In this document: positions 24,060-32,573 of the stretch, one piece after another
How the letters are laid out: each line of letters begins with the position of its first letter
Position numbering within the stretch: the first letter of the stretch is position 1
Origin: CAVALG01 sp045576295
GTDB lineage: Bacteria > Bacillota > Clostridia > Oscillospirales > Acutalibacteraceae
Length of the DNA stretch: 64,000 nt
Reading direction: 5' to 3'
NCBI GenBank assembly: GCA_045576295.1
Contig: JAZNGF010000049.1
Location: 62,001 to 126,000 of the forward strand
The notes under the pieces: generated by a model
Told to the model about the DNA's origin: nothing
What the model saw: the letters and a program-made list of their open reading frames with translations, nothing else
Databases searched by the model: none
Program-made: the position numbers and the translations under genes

Positions 24060-24755
24060 TTAACTCCTGAAATAGCTTAACTTCTTTTCAAGCTTACCTA
24101 ATAAAATGGTAAGCAAGCCAACAAACAACAGGTAGAACACACCGGTATAGAAAAGCGGCCATATCATAGCCTTTGTTGCCGCCAATTCTTTAGCCTGCTT
24201 AATGATTTCGCAAACCATTATACAGTTAGCCAGAGCGGTATCTTTAATTAGGGTTATTATTTCATTTGACATGGGTGGTACTATTCTTTTTACCACCTGA
24301 ACCAACACGATTTTCCTAAATATCTGCGACTTTGTAAGCCCTAACACATATCCCGCTTCATACTGGCCTTTAGAAATACTCTCTATTCCTCCGCGATATA
24401 TTTCGGAAAAATAGCAGGCGTAGTTTATTGTAAAAGCAATAAGAACAGCAAGAATTCTACCTGCATCTTCAATGCCATGGTTTATAAACATATATCGGTC
24501 TACCTGGCCGAAAAGCTGAAAATCGAACAATAGCCCTGGTATGTAATAAATAATGAATATCTGAAGCATCAAGGGAATCCCTCGAACTATCCAAACAATT
24601 ACCTTCGATATGGCTTGTATTGGCTTGAAACGGCTCATCGAACAAAAGGCTATAGGCAAACCAAGCGGTGCGCCGCAAAGCAGCGTCACCGCAAAGATTA
24701 GTAGAGATATTTTGAAGCCGTCAAGCAAAAACATAGTGACTTCTAAAAAAGACAT
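24060..24755 (-). CDS. Polar amino-acid ABC transporter permease, system 1
   Basis: Membrane channel of the HisM/GlnP family, 231 residues with about five membrane helices. The EAA loop with the ATPase contact is seen in EAGYVLGLTKSQIFRKIVLVQ, and the N-terminal WIVRGIPLMLQIFIIYY is a family block. The gene lies 18 bp after the binding-protein gene and 3 bp before the ATPase gene, so all three are expressed together. A single permease gene implies a homodimer. Confidence 0.92.
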   Translation of the reverse strand: MSFLEVTMFLLDGFKISLLIFAVTLLCGAPLGLPIAFCSMSRFKPIQAISKVIVWIVRGIPLMLQIFIIYYIPGLLFDFQLFGQVDRYMFINHGIEDAGRILAVLIAFTINYACYFSEIYRGGIESISKGQYEAGYVLGLTKSQIFRKIVLVQVVKRIVPPMSNEIITLIKDTALANCIMVCEIIKQAKELAATKAMIWPLFYTGVFYLLFVGLLTILLGKLEKKLSYFRS

Positions 24756-24773
24756 TTTAAATCTCCAAATTAA

Positions 24774-25598
24774 TTATTTTTTCTGTTCAGAAAAATCGTA
24801 AATAGCTGTGTTTTCAACTTCGTACTTTTTAGCTAAAGCTTCGATAGTGCCATCTGCACCTAACTTTTCAAGCTCGGCATTAACCTTTGCAGTAAGTTCA
24901 CTACCCTTTTCAAAACCTATAGCATAGTATTCAACTTCACTTGAAAGTTCGTCAACTATAACAAGGTTTGCATAGTCGCCCTGTCCGGCATAGCTCTTTG
25001 CAAGGCGTTCGTCAACCACAGCAAAATCAGCAGTACCTGCATTTACTTCAAACAAGCAGTCAGTCTGTTTTGTGAAACCTTTAAAGGTAGAACCTTCAAA
25101 GCTCTTTGAATAAGTTTCGCCTGCCGAGCCGCTTTCAGCAACACCAAGCTTGCCGCTTAAATCTGCAGCACTTGTAATTCCCGCATCCTTTTTAGCAACA
25201 ACAACCTGCTTGTTCTCCATATAGTTGTAAGAGAAATCAACCTTTTCTGAACGAGCAACGCCGTCGTCGTCAGATGTGTTGCAGGTAAAGCCGTTCCAAA
25301 TGCAATCGATGGTTCCTGAAGCTAAATCGGTATATTTTGATGACCACTCAATCTCTTTAAAGATAACCTCATAACCAAGGTTTTCAAAAACAGCTTTAGC
25401 AAGCTCGGTGTCATAACCAATAAGATTATTATCATCATCTAAATAGTTCATAGGCTTGTAAATTGTGTAACCTACAACGATTGTTTTAGCATCAGATTTT
25501 GCATCGGTTGTATTGCCTGCATTATCCTTACCGCCGCAACCTGCAAAACAGGTTACTAAAAGTAAAAGTGCGATTAAAACTGATAATATTTTTTTCAT
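24774..25598 (-). CDS. Amino-acid-binding lipoprotein, system 1
   Basis: Captures the amino acid outside the membrane. The N terminus is a lipoprotein signal with lipobox VTCFAGCGG, the Cys near residue 21 being lipidated. The mature part has the family-3 solute-binding signature (YDTELAKAVFENLGYEVIFKEI) and hinge blocks (KVDFSYNYMENKQVV, KLGVAESGSAGE). At 274 residues it is typical. A SigA-type promoter lies upstream. Acidic and polar ligand residues give no safe call on specificity. Confidence 0.92.
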   Translation of the reverse strand: MKKILSVLIALLLLVTCFAGCGGKDNAGNTTDAKSDAKTIVVGYTIYKPMNYLDDDNNLIGYDTELAKAVFENLGYEVIFKEIEWSSKYTDLASGTIDCIWNGFTCNTSDDDGVARSEKVDFSYNYMENKQVVVAKKDAGITSAADLSGKLGVAESGSAGETYSKSFEGSTFKGFTKQTDCLFEVNAGTADFAVVDERLAKSYAGQGDYANLVIVDELSSEVEYYAIGFEKGSELTAKVNAELEKLGADGTIEALAKKYEVENTAIYDFSEQKK

Positions 25599-25638
25599 TT
25601 TAAAAATCTCCCTTTATGTATTTTTAATCAATGTTAGT

Positions 25639-25667
25639 ATATTAACACGTTACCTTGCTAAAGTCAA
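25639..25667 (-). promoter_or_regulatory. Candidate SigA promoter for amino-acid transporter system 1
   Basis: TTGACT and TAATAT on the minus strand are spaced 17 bp, 41 bp before the start codon. Confidence 0.6.
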
Positions 25668-25680
25668 CCCTTTTTATTTA

Positions 25681-25710
25681 AAAACGGGTGCTTAACTAAA
25701 GCACCCGTTT
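25681..25710 (-). terminator. Intrinsic terminator after gpsA
   Basis: AAAACGGGTGCTT and AAGCACCCGTTT form a long stem. On the minus strand the arm ends in TTTTTAAAT. It separates gpsA from transporter system 1. Confidence 0.85.
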
Positions 25711-25721
25711 CGTACAAAAAA

Positions 25722-26717
25722 TTAGTTTAAAAGTGTTTCATGCTCATCGCATTTAGGCCTCGACATAAGGCAACAAAGCGCTTCTTCCGCCTTTTTACCG
25801 TTATAAATCACTTCATAACATTCGCGGCATATAGGCATTTCAACATTATATTTTTCTGCTAAAGCAATAACAGCTTTTGCTGCATAATAGCCTTCAACCG
25901 TTCCAACAGCCTCCACTGCTTTTTCGGCAGCCTCGCCACGGCCTAACATTTGGCCAAACCTGTTGTTACGGCTATGTTCCGAAGTGCAAGTCACAATTAA
26001 ATCACCAAGCCCCGAAAGCCCCGAGAAGGTGTTGATACTTGCACCCATAGCAACGCCAAGCCTTGTAATTTCGCAAACACCGCGTGTGATTAAAGCCGCC
26101 TTTGTGTTATCGCCAAGATTAAGCCCGTTTATTATTCCTGCGGCCACCGCAATAACATTCTTTATGGCACCACCGAGTTCAACACCCAGCATATCGTCGT
26201 TAGTATATATTCTAAAATAATCGGTTGACAGAGCATCCTGCACCATAGCAGAAGCACCCTCAACGCGCGATGAAGCAACAACAGAGGTTGGAATTTTTCT
26301 TGAAACCTCTTCTGCATGAGAAGGGCCCGAAAGCACCGCAACATTATCGGTTTCGGCAGCTTGTTTAATTATTTGCGACAATGGTTGCAAGCTGCTGCTA
26401 TCTATACCCTTTGAAACATTAACAATTATACCACAGTTTAAACCCTTAAGGCGTGCGGCAGTTTGCCCAACAACATTAGAGGGAACCGCAATAATTGTAA
26501 TATCAGCGCCGTTTACAACGCTAATATCATTAACAATTTCAATGCCTGCAGGTATGCTGATTCCGGGCAATAGCTTTTTATGCTCGCGGTTGCTAACAAG
26601 CGCGTTAACCTCATCTTCAAAAGGCGACCAAACAGCAACGCTGTTGCCCGCATCATATGCAGTTAAAGCCAAAGCCAATCCCCAGCCGCCTGCGCCTAAA
26701 ACAACTATTTTTTTCAT
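25722..26717 (-). CDS. gpsA: Glycerol-3-phosphate dehydrogenase [NAD(P)+]
   Basis: Makes sn-glycerol 3-phosphate from dihydroxyacetone phosphate for phospholipids. GAGGWGLALA is the Rossmann nucleotide loop, VSKGID and GAIKNVIAVAAGI (catalytic Lys) are the active site, and SEHSRNNRFG is another block. I use the ATG at 26717 because GGGGAGG lies 8 bp upstream; the frame extends to 26744 without a better site. The product is 331 residues, normal. It follows plsY, the acyltransferase that uses its product, by 47 bp. Confidence 0.95.
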   Translation of the reverse strand: MKKIVVLGAGGWGLALALTAYDAGNSVAVWSPFEDEVNALVSNREHKKLLPGISIPAGIEIVNDISVVNGADITIIAVPSNVVGQTAARLKGLNCGIIVNVSKGIDSSSLQPLSQIIKQAAETDNVAVLSGPSHAEEVSRKIPTSVVASSRVEGASAMVQDALSTDYFRIYTNDDMLGVELGGAIKNVIAVAAGIINGLNLGDNTKAALITRGVCEITRLGVAMGASINTFSGLSGLGDLIVTCTSEHSRNNRFGQMLGRGEAAEKAVEAVGTVEGYYAAKAVIALAEKYNVEMPICRECYEVIYNGKKAEEALCCLMSRPKCDEHETLLN

Positions 26718-26764
26718 AATAACAACCTCCCCGCAAAGTTTCAAGCAGAGTGAATATGCATTGC

Positions 26765-27415
26765 TTATTTCTTTTTACCTATTTTGTTTTCTGTGCCCGA
26801 AATAATTCTTTTAATGTTTTGCGAGTGCTTTAATATTGAAGACACACACATAATAGCCATAAAAAGAACCGACCATAACGGGATGAAAGGAGAAGCTTCG
26901 AAAAAGTATATTAAAATTATTAAAGATACACCTGCAACAATTGAACCTGCCGAAACCATCCGTGTTAATAAAGTTACAAGCAAAAATATTGCAATAGCAA
27001 TGCAGAAGCAGATAGGGCACGCCGCCAGCGAAACGCCGCCAATGGTTGCCACACCTTTGCCGCCCCTGAACTGGAAGAACACCGGAAACACATGGCCTAT
27101 AAAGCAAAAACAGCCCAACACCAATGCGCCGTTTACGTTGCTGAAAAATTCTATGCCTGTGGCCTCATACAAATACGGAAAAACAAGAAGTTTACCGCAA
27201 AGCGCCGATGCCACACCTTTAAGGCAATCGAAAACAAAGGTTATGAGCCCCGGAAGAATACCGGCATTTCGCATAACATTAGTCATACCAGCGTTACCGC
27301 TTCCAAGCTCTCTAACGTCTTTTTTAATAAATAATTTTGAAATAATTACAGCAAAGCTAACACTACCAAGCAGGTATGCAGCTATGCACGATGCTACTAA
27401 AACAAAAATAGGCAT
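26765..27415 (-). CDS. plsY: Acyl-phosphate:glycerol-3-phosphate acyltransferase
   Basis: Membrane acyltransferase that transfers the acyl group from acyl phosphate (made by PlsX) to glycerol 3-phosphate. The three PlsY motifs are seen: GSGNAGMTNVMR near residue 37, FDCLKG near 62 and GHVFPVFFQFRGGKGVAT near 105. There are about five hydrophobic helices. It is 216 residues, with a lysine-rich C terminus. It is between der and gpsA in one transcript, and plsX is elsewhere in the window. A hydrophobic frame on the opposite strand is antisense. Confidence 0.95.
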   Translation of the reverse strand: MPIFVLVASCIAAYLLGSVSFAVIISKLFIKKDVRELGSGNAGMTNVMRNAGILPGLITFVFDCLKGVASALCGKLLVFPYLYEATGIEFFSNVNGALVLGCFCFIGHVFPVFFQFRGGKGVATIGGVSLAACPICFCIAIAIFLLVTLLTRMVSAGSIVAGVSLIILIYFFEASPFIPLWSVLFMAIMCVSSILKHSQNIKRIISGTENKIGKKK

Positions 27416-27432
27416 TAAATTTAAACCTCCGT

Positions 27433-28758
27433 TTAAGTTTTACTTTCCCGTTCCCTTATAATAAATCTAACAGGCGTTCCTTCAAGACCAAATATAGAAC
27501 GAATTTGGTTTTCGAGGTATCTTTGATACGAAAAATGGAACAGCTCTGCACTATTGCAAAAACAAACAAATGTTGGCGGCTTGGTTGAAGCCTGGGTAAT
27601 ATAGAAAATTTTAAGCCTTTTACCCTTATCGGTAGGTGGCTGAACACGCGCGGTGGCCTCTGCTAAAATGTTATTAAGCATACCGGTTGAAATGCGCATA
27701 TTGTTCTGCTCATGTACATATTTTATAAGCTCCATAAGCCTATCTATTCTCTGCCCTGTTTTGGCAGAAATAAATATAATAGGTGCATAAGGCATAAACG
27801 AAAAATCGTTCATAAGCTTTTTGCGGAAGCTATCCATTGTTTTGCCGTCTTTTTGAACTATATCCCATTTATTAACCGCAATAATTGCAGCCTTACCATT
27901 TTCAACCGCAAGTCCTGCAACCTTTGAATCCTGCTCTGTATAGCCTTCGGTTCCGTCAATCATTATAACACAAACATCGCTGCGTTCAACCGCCATTTTT
28001 GCGCGCAAAACGCTATACTTTTCAATGTTATCGTCAACTCGGCTTTTACGCCTAAGGCCCGCGGTATCAATGAAGTTGTAGCCAACACCATTAACCTCTG
28101 TGTAGGTGTCAATTGCGTCACGTGTGGTGCCCGCAATATCAGAAACGATCGAGCGTTCTTCGCCCGAAATGTGGTTAATAAGGCTTGATTTACCAGCATT
28201 AGGCTTGCCAATAACCGCAATATTTATAACTTCTTTATCGCTGTCGGCCTCATCGAAATCGCCCAAATGCTCGAACACTGCATCAAGCAAATCACCGGTG
28301 CCATGCCCGTGAACGCTTGAAACCGCAATAGGATCGCCAAGGCCTAAATTATAAAATTCGTAAAGTTCAACAGGCACTGCGCCCACCTTATCGCACTTAT
28401 TAACGCACAGCACAACAGGCTTGCCGCTTTTTTGAAGCATAGCCGAAATTTCTTCATCGGCAGCGGTAACTCCGCTTTTAATATCGGTTACAAAAACTAT
28501 AACACTTGCAGTGTCAATAGCAAGGTTTGCCTGAGCGCGCATCTTTTCAAGAATAATATCGTCGGTTTTAGGTTCAATACCGCCCGTATCAATTAGCATT
28601 ACCTTTTTATTTTTCCATTCGGCATCGCCATAAATTCGGTCTCTTGTAACGCCCGGGGTATCATCTACAATAGATAACCGCTTACCAATAAGCTTGTTAA
28701 ATAATGTTGATTTGCCTACATTAGGCCTGCCAACAACAGCAACAACAGGTTTAGCCAA
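27433..28758 (-). CDS. der: GTPase Der (EngA), ribosome assembly
   Basis: Tandem-G-domain GTPase needed to assemble the 50S subunit. The first P-loop is GRPNVGKSTLFN at residues 9-20, the second GKPNAGKSSLIN near 185. Each has DTxG and NKxD motifs (NKCD, NKWD) and the C-terminal KH-like domain is intact. It is 441 residues, standard. The start codon is TTG at 28758, with AAAGGTGG 7 bp before. The DUF512 gene precedes it by 18 bp. Confidence 0.96.
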   Translation of the reverse strand: MAKPVVAVVGRPNVGKSTLFNKLIGKRLSIVDDTPGVTRDRIYGDAEWKNKKVMLIDTGGIEPKTDDIILEKMRAQANLAIDTASVIVFVTDIKSGVTAADEEISAMLQKSGKPVVLCVNKCDKVGAVPVELYEFYNLGLGDPIAVSSVHGHGTGDLLDAVFEHLGDFDEADSDKEVINIAVIGKPNAGKSSLINHISGEERSIVSDIAGTTRDAIDTYTEVNGVGYNFIDTAGLRRKSRVDDNIEKYSVLRAKMAVERSDVCVIMIDGTEGYTEQDSKVAGLAVENGKAAIIAVNKWDIVQKDGKTMDSFRKKLMNDFSFMPYAPIIFISAKTGQRIDRLMELIKYVHEQNNMRISTGMLNNILAEATARVQPPTDKGKRLKIFYITQASTKPPTFVCFCNSAELFHFSYQRYLENQIRSIFGLEGTPVRFIIRERESKT

Positions 28759-28776
28759 AACTACACCACCTTTTAA

Positions 28777-30081
28777 TCACACATTTTCTCCCGAAAGGGC
28801 AAAAATCAAATCCTCGCCCCCCGTTTTTATCACGCACACTTCAGCGCCTAAATTTTGTTTTATATCATCTATCGAAACATCATCAAGGAAAACATCGCCC
28901 TCACGGCGCAACATAACGTCGGGAATCAGCAGTTCATCCCCAATATCAGAACCTTTAAGCTGGGCAATAATATCAGAACCTGTTACAAGCCCTGTAACTG
29001 TAATTTTTCCACCAAAAAAATTGTTAATGATTGGAACTACCCTACAATTTAAATTATGCCATTTTTCTCGGGCTTTATCAACTATAAATTTTATTAATGG
29101 ATAAGCTGCTTCACCTGTAACAATGGTGAAACTCTTGCTTTCTTGCGGCGGCAATGCTTCTTCCAGCGCGCGAAGCGCTTCCTCTCGGGTGAGCGCCCAC
29201 ATACCAACGCCGTTTTCAAGCTGCAGAAAATCTTCGTAATATTCAGTTTCGGGAACTTTCCTTTCTGCCAGTAAAAAGAATTCATCAGCAGGGAAACAGC
29301 GGCGGCTGCCGTATTTTTCAAGCGTTTCTTCACCGTATTTATTAATTATATCAATAGTTTCAGCCGCGGTTTGCTTATTAAACGGTTCAATAGGCTCAAG
29401 CCCTTCCCTGAAGCGGGTAAGCCCCACTGGAACACAAGCGATGCTTATAATATTTTCATAAGCGGTTAAATCTTTTAAAGAACGCTCAAGTTCAGCGCCG
29501 TCGTTCACACCGGGAACCAAAACCAACTGGCAATTTATATTAAGGCCTGCATCGGCAAACCTTTTTAAAACCTCTAACTTTTCGCCTGCAAAACGGTTAT
29601 TCATCATTTTGCACCTAAGCTCGGGGTTGGTTGTATGAACCGAGATGTTTATTGGGCTTATATGCATTTTTATAATGCGTTCAACCTCGTGCTCGGTAAT
29701 ATTTGTAAGGGTGATGTAATTACCAAATAAAAACGAAAGGCGCGAATCATCATCTTTAAAATAAAGCGATTCTCTCATTCCTTTTGGCAACTGATCGATA
29801 AAGCAAAAAATGCACTTATTTTTGCAAGAGCGCTGTTTATCCATCAAGTATGTTTCAAATTCAAGCCCTAAATCGTCAAACTCATTCTTTTTGATCTTTA
29901 TATCTTTAAGTTTCCCGTTAGCCTTCAAAATGCGAACCGTAATTTTAGTGTTATTTTGATAAAACCTGTAATCAAGAACATCAACAATATCGTTGCCATC
30001 TATCGAAATAATGCTTTCACCGGGCTTTATTCGCTTTTTTTCGGCAATCGACCCTTTTACAACACCTGATATAACAACCAT
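28777..30081 (-). CDS. DUF512-family radical SAM-like protein with PDZ domain
   Basis: Residues 1-60 form a PDZ-like domain (GSIAEKKRIKPGESIISIDGND). A cluster motif follows: CKNKCIFCFIDQLPKG near residue 85 has a CxxxCxxC spacing typical of radical SAM 4Fe-4S binding. The SAM-binding region and the C-terminal DUF512 domain (ITVTGLVTGSDIIAQL) follow. The family is widely found next to der in Clostridia. The biochemical role is unknown; an iron-sulfur enzyme acting on a protein or RNA is inferred from the motif and the neighbour der. It is 434 residues, full length for the family. Confidence 0.85.
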   Translation of the reverse strand: MVVISGVVKGSIAEKKRIKPGESIISIDGNDIVDVLDYRFYQNNTKITVRILKANGKLKDIKIKKNEFDDLGLEFETYLMDKQRSCKNKCIFCFIDQLPKGMRESLYFKDDDSRLSFLFGNYITLTNITEHEVERIIKMHISPINISVHTTNPELRCKMMNNRFAGEKLEVLKRFADAGLNINCQLVLVPGVNDGAELERSLKDLTAYENIISIACVPVGLTRFREGLEPIEPFNKQTAAETIDIINKYGEETLEKYGSRRCFPADEFFLLAERKVPETEYYEDFLQLENGVGMWALTREEALRALEEALPPQESKSFTIVTGEAAYPLIKFIVDKAREKWHNLNCRVVPIINNFFGGKITVTGLVTGSDIIAQLKGSDIGDELLIPDVMLRREGDVFLDDVSIDDIKQNLGAEVCVIKTGGEDLIFALSGENV

Positions 30082-30119
30082 ACACCCTCACCTCACATCA
30101 CCCAAATATCGTAAAAAAA

Positions 30120-30142
30120 TAGAGGAGGTAAGCCCCCCTCTA
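30120..30142 (-). terminator. Intrinsic terminator after rpmF
   Basis: TAGAGGAGG pairs imperfectly with CCCCCTCTA. On the minus strand ATTTTTTT follows. It is located between rpmF and the DUF512 gene. Confidence 0.65.
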
Positions 30143-30153
30143 CCCTTTTTTAA

Positions 30154-30336
30154 TTAGTCTTCAACCTTAACTACTTCGCGACCGTTGTAGTAACCGCAAG
30201 CGGCACAAAGCCTATGAGGCCTTTTGTATTCACCGCAACGAGGGCACTTAACAATCGTAGGAGCCTCAAGCTTCCAAACGTTTGAACGCCTTTTGTTCTT
30301 TCTTGCTTTTGATGTTTTTCTCTTCGGAACTGCCAT
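30154..30336 (-). CDS. rpmF: 50S ribosomal protein bL32
   Basis: Small ribosomal protein of 60 residues. MAVPKRKTSKARKNKRRS at the N terminus and the zinc motif CPRCGEYKRPHRLCAACG (CxxC-x9-CxxC) are standard for the four-cysteine form. It sits 28 bp after yceD, the usual neighbour, and they form one transcript with a terminator just after. Confidence 0.97.
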   Translation of the reverse strand: MAVPKRKTSKARKNKRRSNVWKLEAPTIVKCPRCGEYKRPHRLCAACGYYNGREVVKVED

Positions 30337-30364
30337 TTTTTAAAACCTCCTTAAATGAAGCTGG

Positions 30365-30862
30365 TTATTGATCTAATAATTGGGTTAAAACCGCAAGTCT
30401 TGGGTCGATTTCCTTATGAGTACAATTGCAGTTACCTGTATTCAGGTTTTTGCCGCATTTTTGGCAAATACCTTTACAATCTTCACTGCAAAGATGCTTC
30501 GTAGGAAGACCTAAAATAACTTCGGTAAAACAAAGCTCACGCAGATCAAGCTTGAAATCTTCAAGCAAAATCATTGTATCGTTTTCGCCGTTGTAGAGCT
30601 TGTTCACCAAAACCCTTTCAATCTGCAGATCATAAATTTTTACGGTGTCTTCACCGCATCTGTCACAGCCTGCGCTGTATTCGACAGAACAATTAATGTC
30701 TAAGGTTACAATACCGGCCCTGTTCGAAATGCTACCCTTAACCTGAACGGGCCTTTTGAGTGGATAGGTACCGTAAAGATCAGTGTCGCTAAAATCAAAC
30801 TCAACCTCGATAGGAAGAACCTCGTTTTCAGTAACAAAAATTCTTCTTAAATCAAGAACCAT
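30365..30862 (-). CDS. yceD: YceD (DUF177) family protein
   Basis: The YceD family is linked to rRNA/ribosome assembly and always lies next to rpmF. The protein has the DUF177 core (VQVKGSISNRAGIVTLDINCSV), a Cys pair CDRCGED near residue 72 and a C-terminal Cys cluster (CSEDCKGICQKCGKNL, GNCNC) that looks like a zinc site. At 165 residues it is normal. GAGGTG lies 5 bp before the ATG. A strong promoter upstream drives yceD-rpmF. Confidence 0.92.
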   Translation of the reverse strand: MVLDLRRIFVTENEVLPIEVEFDFSDTDLYGTYPLKRPVQVKGSISNRAGIVTLDINCSVEYSAGCDRCGEDTVKIYDLQIERVLVNKLYNGENDTMILLEDFKLDLRELCFTEVILGLPTKHLCSEDCKGICQKCGKNLNTGNCNCTHKEIDPRLAVLTQLLDQ

Positions 30863-30890
30863 ATTATCACCTCAGATTACAACACAAATT

Positions 30891-30919
30891 ATTATAATAA
30901 TTATTGCAAACTTTGTCAA
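30891..30919 (-). promoter_or_regulatory. Consensus SigA promoter for yceD-rpmF
   Basis: TTGACA, 17 bp, TATAAT: perfect -35 and -10 hexamers, ending 29 bp before the yceD start. Confidence 0.85.
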
Positions 30920-30989
30920 GCAAATTTTTGTTTTTTAATAGCAATATAATTATTTTTTGCATAAAAATCAGTTTGCAATCATTTAACAG

Positions 30990-31433
30990 TTAAAATTGAA
31001 CCTCCGGCAACACAATCGGGCCTCCAAAATCGGGCAATGTCGAACTGATTCCAGATGAACTGCTCTCTGATGAAGAGTTCCCATTTGATGACGGCGGCTT
31101 TGATGATTCACCTGCCGAATTACCGGAAGAAGCATTACCCGAACTCGAACTTGAATTCGAAGCACCACCGCTTTGCGAATTTGAAGAAGCATTGTTTGAA
31201 CCACCCGATGATTCAACAGCTGTTTCCCCATCGTAAATCACATCTTCAGGCAGTGTAGAATCAAATTCAATATTTTCTGCTTCAGATGAAGTAACCTCGC
31301 TTGATGTTTCAGAGGATGCTACATCTTTATCCGGTTTATTAGATTTTTGCTTTTTGCAGCCTGCTATCATAAAAGCCATTGCAAGTGCCAAAAGCAAAGC
31401 TAAAGCTCTTGAAAATATGCGCGACTTATTCAT
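30990..31433 (-). CDS. Ser/Asn/Gly-rich lipoprotein of unknown function
   Basis: I do not recognise a domain. A lipoprotein signal ends in the lipobox AFMIAGCKK, the Cys near residue 26. After that the 120-residue mature part is almost all Ser, Gly, Asn, Glu and Pro, a disordered low-complexity stalk (about one third Ser) with a short apolar end (GPIVLPEVQF). Such stalks are found in cell-envelope proteins that space a C-terminal element from the membrane; here that element is only 15 residues. The gene lies between yceD and hemW with 36 bp to hemW. The lipid anchor and disorder are seen, the rest is open. Confidence 0.8.
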   Translation of the reverse strand: MNKSRIFSRALALLLALAMAFMIAGCKKQKSNKPDKDVASSETSSEVTSSEAENIEFDSTLPEDVIYDGETAVESSGGSNNASSNSQSGGASNSSSSSGNASSGNSAGESSKPPSSNGNSSSESSSSGISSTLPDFGGPIVLPEVQF

Positions 31434-31469
31434 AAACTCACCTCTTATTATTTATAAACAAAGAATTGT

Positions 31470-32573
31470 TTAAATAAACTCTTGCAAAATCAAATTGGAA
31501 ACTAAAAATCCCTTTTCGGTAAGGCAAACAGTGCCGCCTTTACAAACAATATAACCTGCATCAGCAAGCATTTTTAATTTGTTCGGATTGACGTTCAGCT
31601 TTTCACCGAATTTTTCCTCATATTCGGCAATATTCAAACCATCTGAAAGGCGAAGCCGTAACATTATAAACTCTTGTTTTCCGCCGCCTGTGCCATCGCT
31701 TTTAGGTTCAGCGCCATTCACAAATGAATTAATATCTCTCTCATAGAAAAAGCGTTTTCCATCTAAAAAGGAATGTGCCGCAGGGCCAATGCCCAAATAT
31801 GGTTCACCCAACCAATATTTCATATTATGCCTTGAGCGACAGCCCTTTTTAGCAAAATTAGAAATTTCATAATGTTCATATTCGGCATTCTTAAGAAATT
31901 CACAAGCCTGCAAATAAAGCTCAGAAACATTATCGTCTTTCGGCAACATTAAGTCTTTCAAATCCATTTTGCCAAACGGGGTGCCGGGTTCAACCTTTAA
32001 AATATAGGCCGAAATATGCTGGGGTTCAAGCTCATTCATAAAGTTAAGGGTTTTGTGCAAACTTTCGCTTGTTTGGTGCGGTATACCAAGCATTAAATCA
32101 AGCGAAATATTATCTATCCCGCAGTCCCTTGCATCTTTCACGCATCGCATAACATCAGCATTTGTGTGCCTGCGACCCAATGCTTTAAGTTCGTTCTTGT
32201 TTGCCGATTGAACACCAAGTGATATACGGTTAACCCCTGCAGCTTTTAACGCTATAAATGTTTCTTTAAGATTATCGGCAGGGTTCACCTCAACCGTTAT
32301 TTCGCCGCCACTAAAACTAAAGTGCTTTTTGGCGGTTTTTATAATAGAGGCTAAATCTTCACCAGGTAGCACGGTTGGTGTTCCGCCACCGATATAAATC
32401 GTGTCGGCAGAAACCTGAAGCCGTTCCCCAAAATCGGCAATTCGGTTTTGAAGAACGGCAACATATTCCCTTTTTTTGGCAGCATCAGCGCCAAACGAAT
32501 AAAAATCGCAATAATGGCATTTTTGTTTGCAAAACGGAATGTGTATGTAAAGGCCGAGCTTATTAGTCAGCAA
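31470..32573 (-). CDS. hemW: HemW-like radical SAM protein (heme chaperone)
   Basis: Radical SAM protein, formerly called oxygen-independent coproporphyrinogen III oxidase-like. The cluster loop CKQKCHYCDFYS (CxxxCxxC) is at residues 15-25, YIGGGTPTVLP near 60 and EVNPADN near 100, as in the HemW clade. It lacks the extra N-terminal residues of true HemN, so a heme-trafficking role is likelier than porphyrin oxidation. The start codon is TTG at 32573, inside the end of pduL (overlap 11 bp). At 367 residues it is standard. Confidence 0.9.
   Translation of the reverse strand: MLTNKLGLYIHIPFCKQKCHYCDFYSFGADAAKKREYVAVLQNRIADFGERLQVSADTIYIGGGTPTVLPGEDLASIIKTAKKHFSFSGGEITVEVNPADNLKETFIALKAAGVNRISLGVQSANKNELKALGRRHTNADVMRCVKDARDCGIDNISLDLMLGIPHQTSESLHKTLNFMNELEPQHISAYILKVEPGTPFGKMDLKDLMLPKDDNVSELYLQACEFLKNAEYEHYEISNFAKKGCRSRHNMKYWLGEPYLGIGPAAHSFLDGKRFFYERDINSFVNGAEPKSDGTGGGKQEFIMLRLRLSDGLNIAEYEEKFGEKLNVNPNKLKMLADAGYIVCKGGTVCLTEKGFLVSNLILQEFI

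Noticed and set aside
26784..27461. Plus-strand open frame (225 residues) opposite plsY
   Set aside because: plsY carries all three family motifs on the other strand. The frame here has Lys/Pro-rich, non-conserved sequence.
31470..32573. Oxygen-independent coproporphyrinogen III oxidase (HemN)
   Set aside because: It lacks the additional N-terminal part of HemN, matching the HemW clade instead. No other heme-synthesis genes are nearby.
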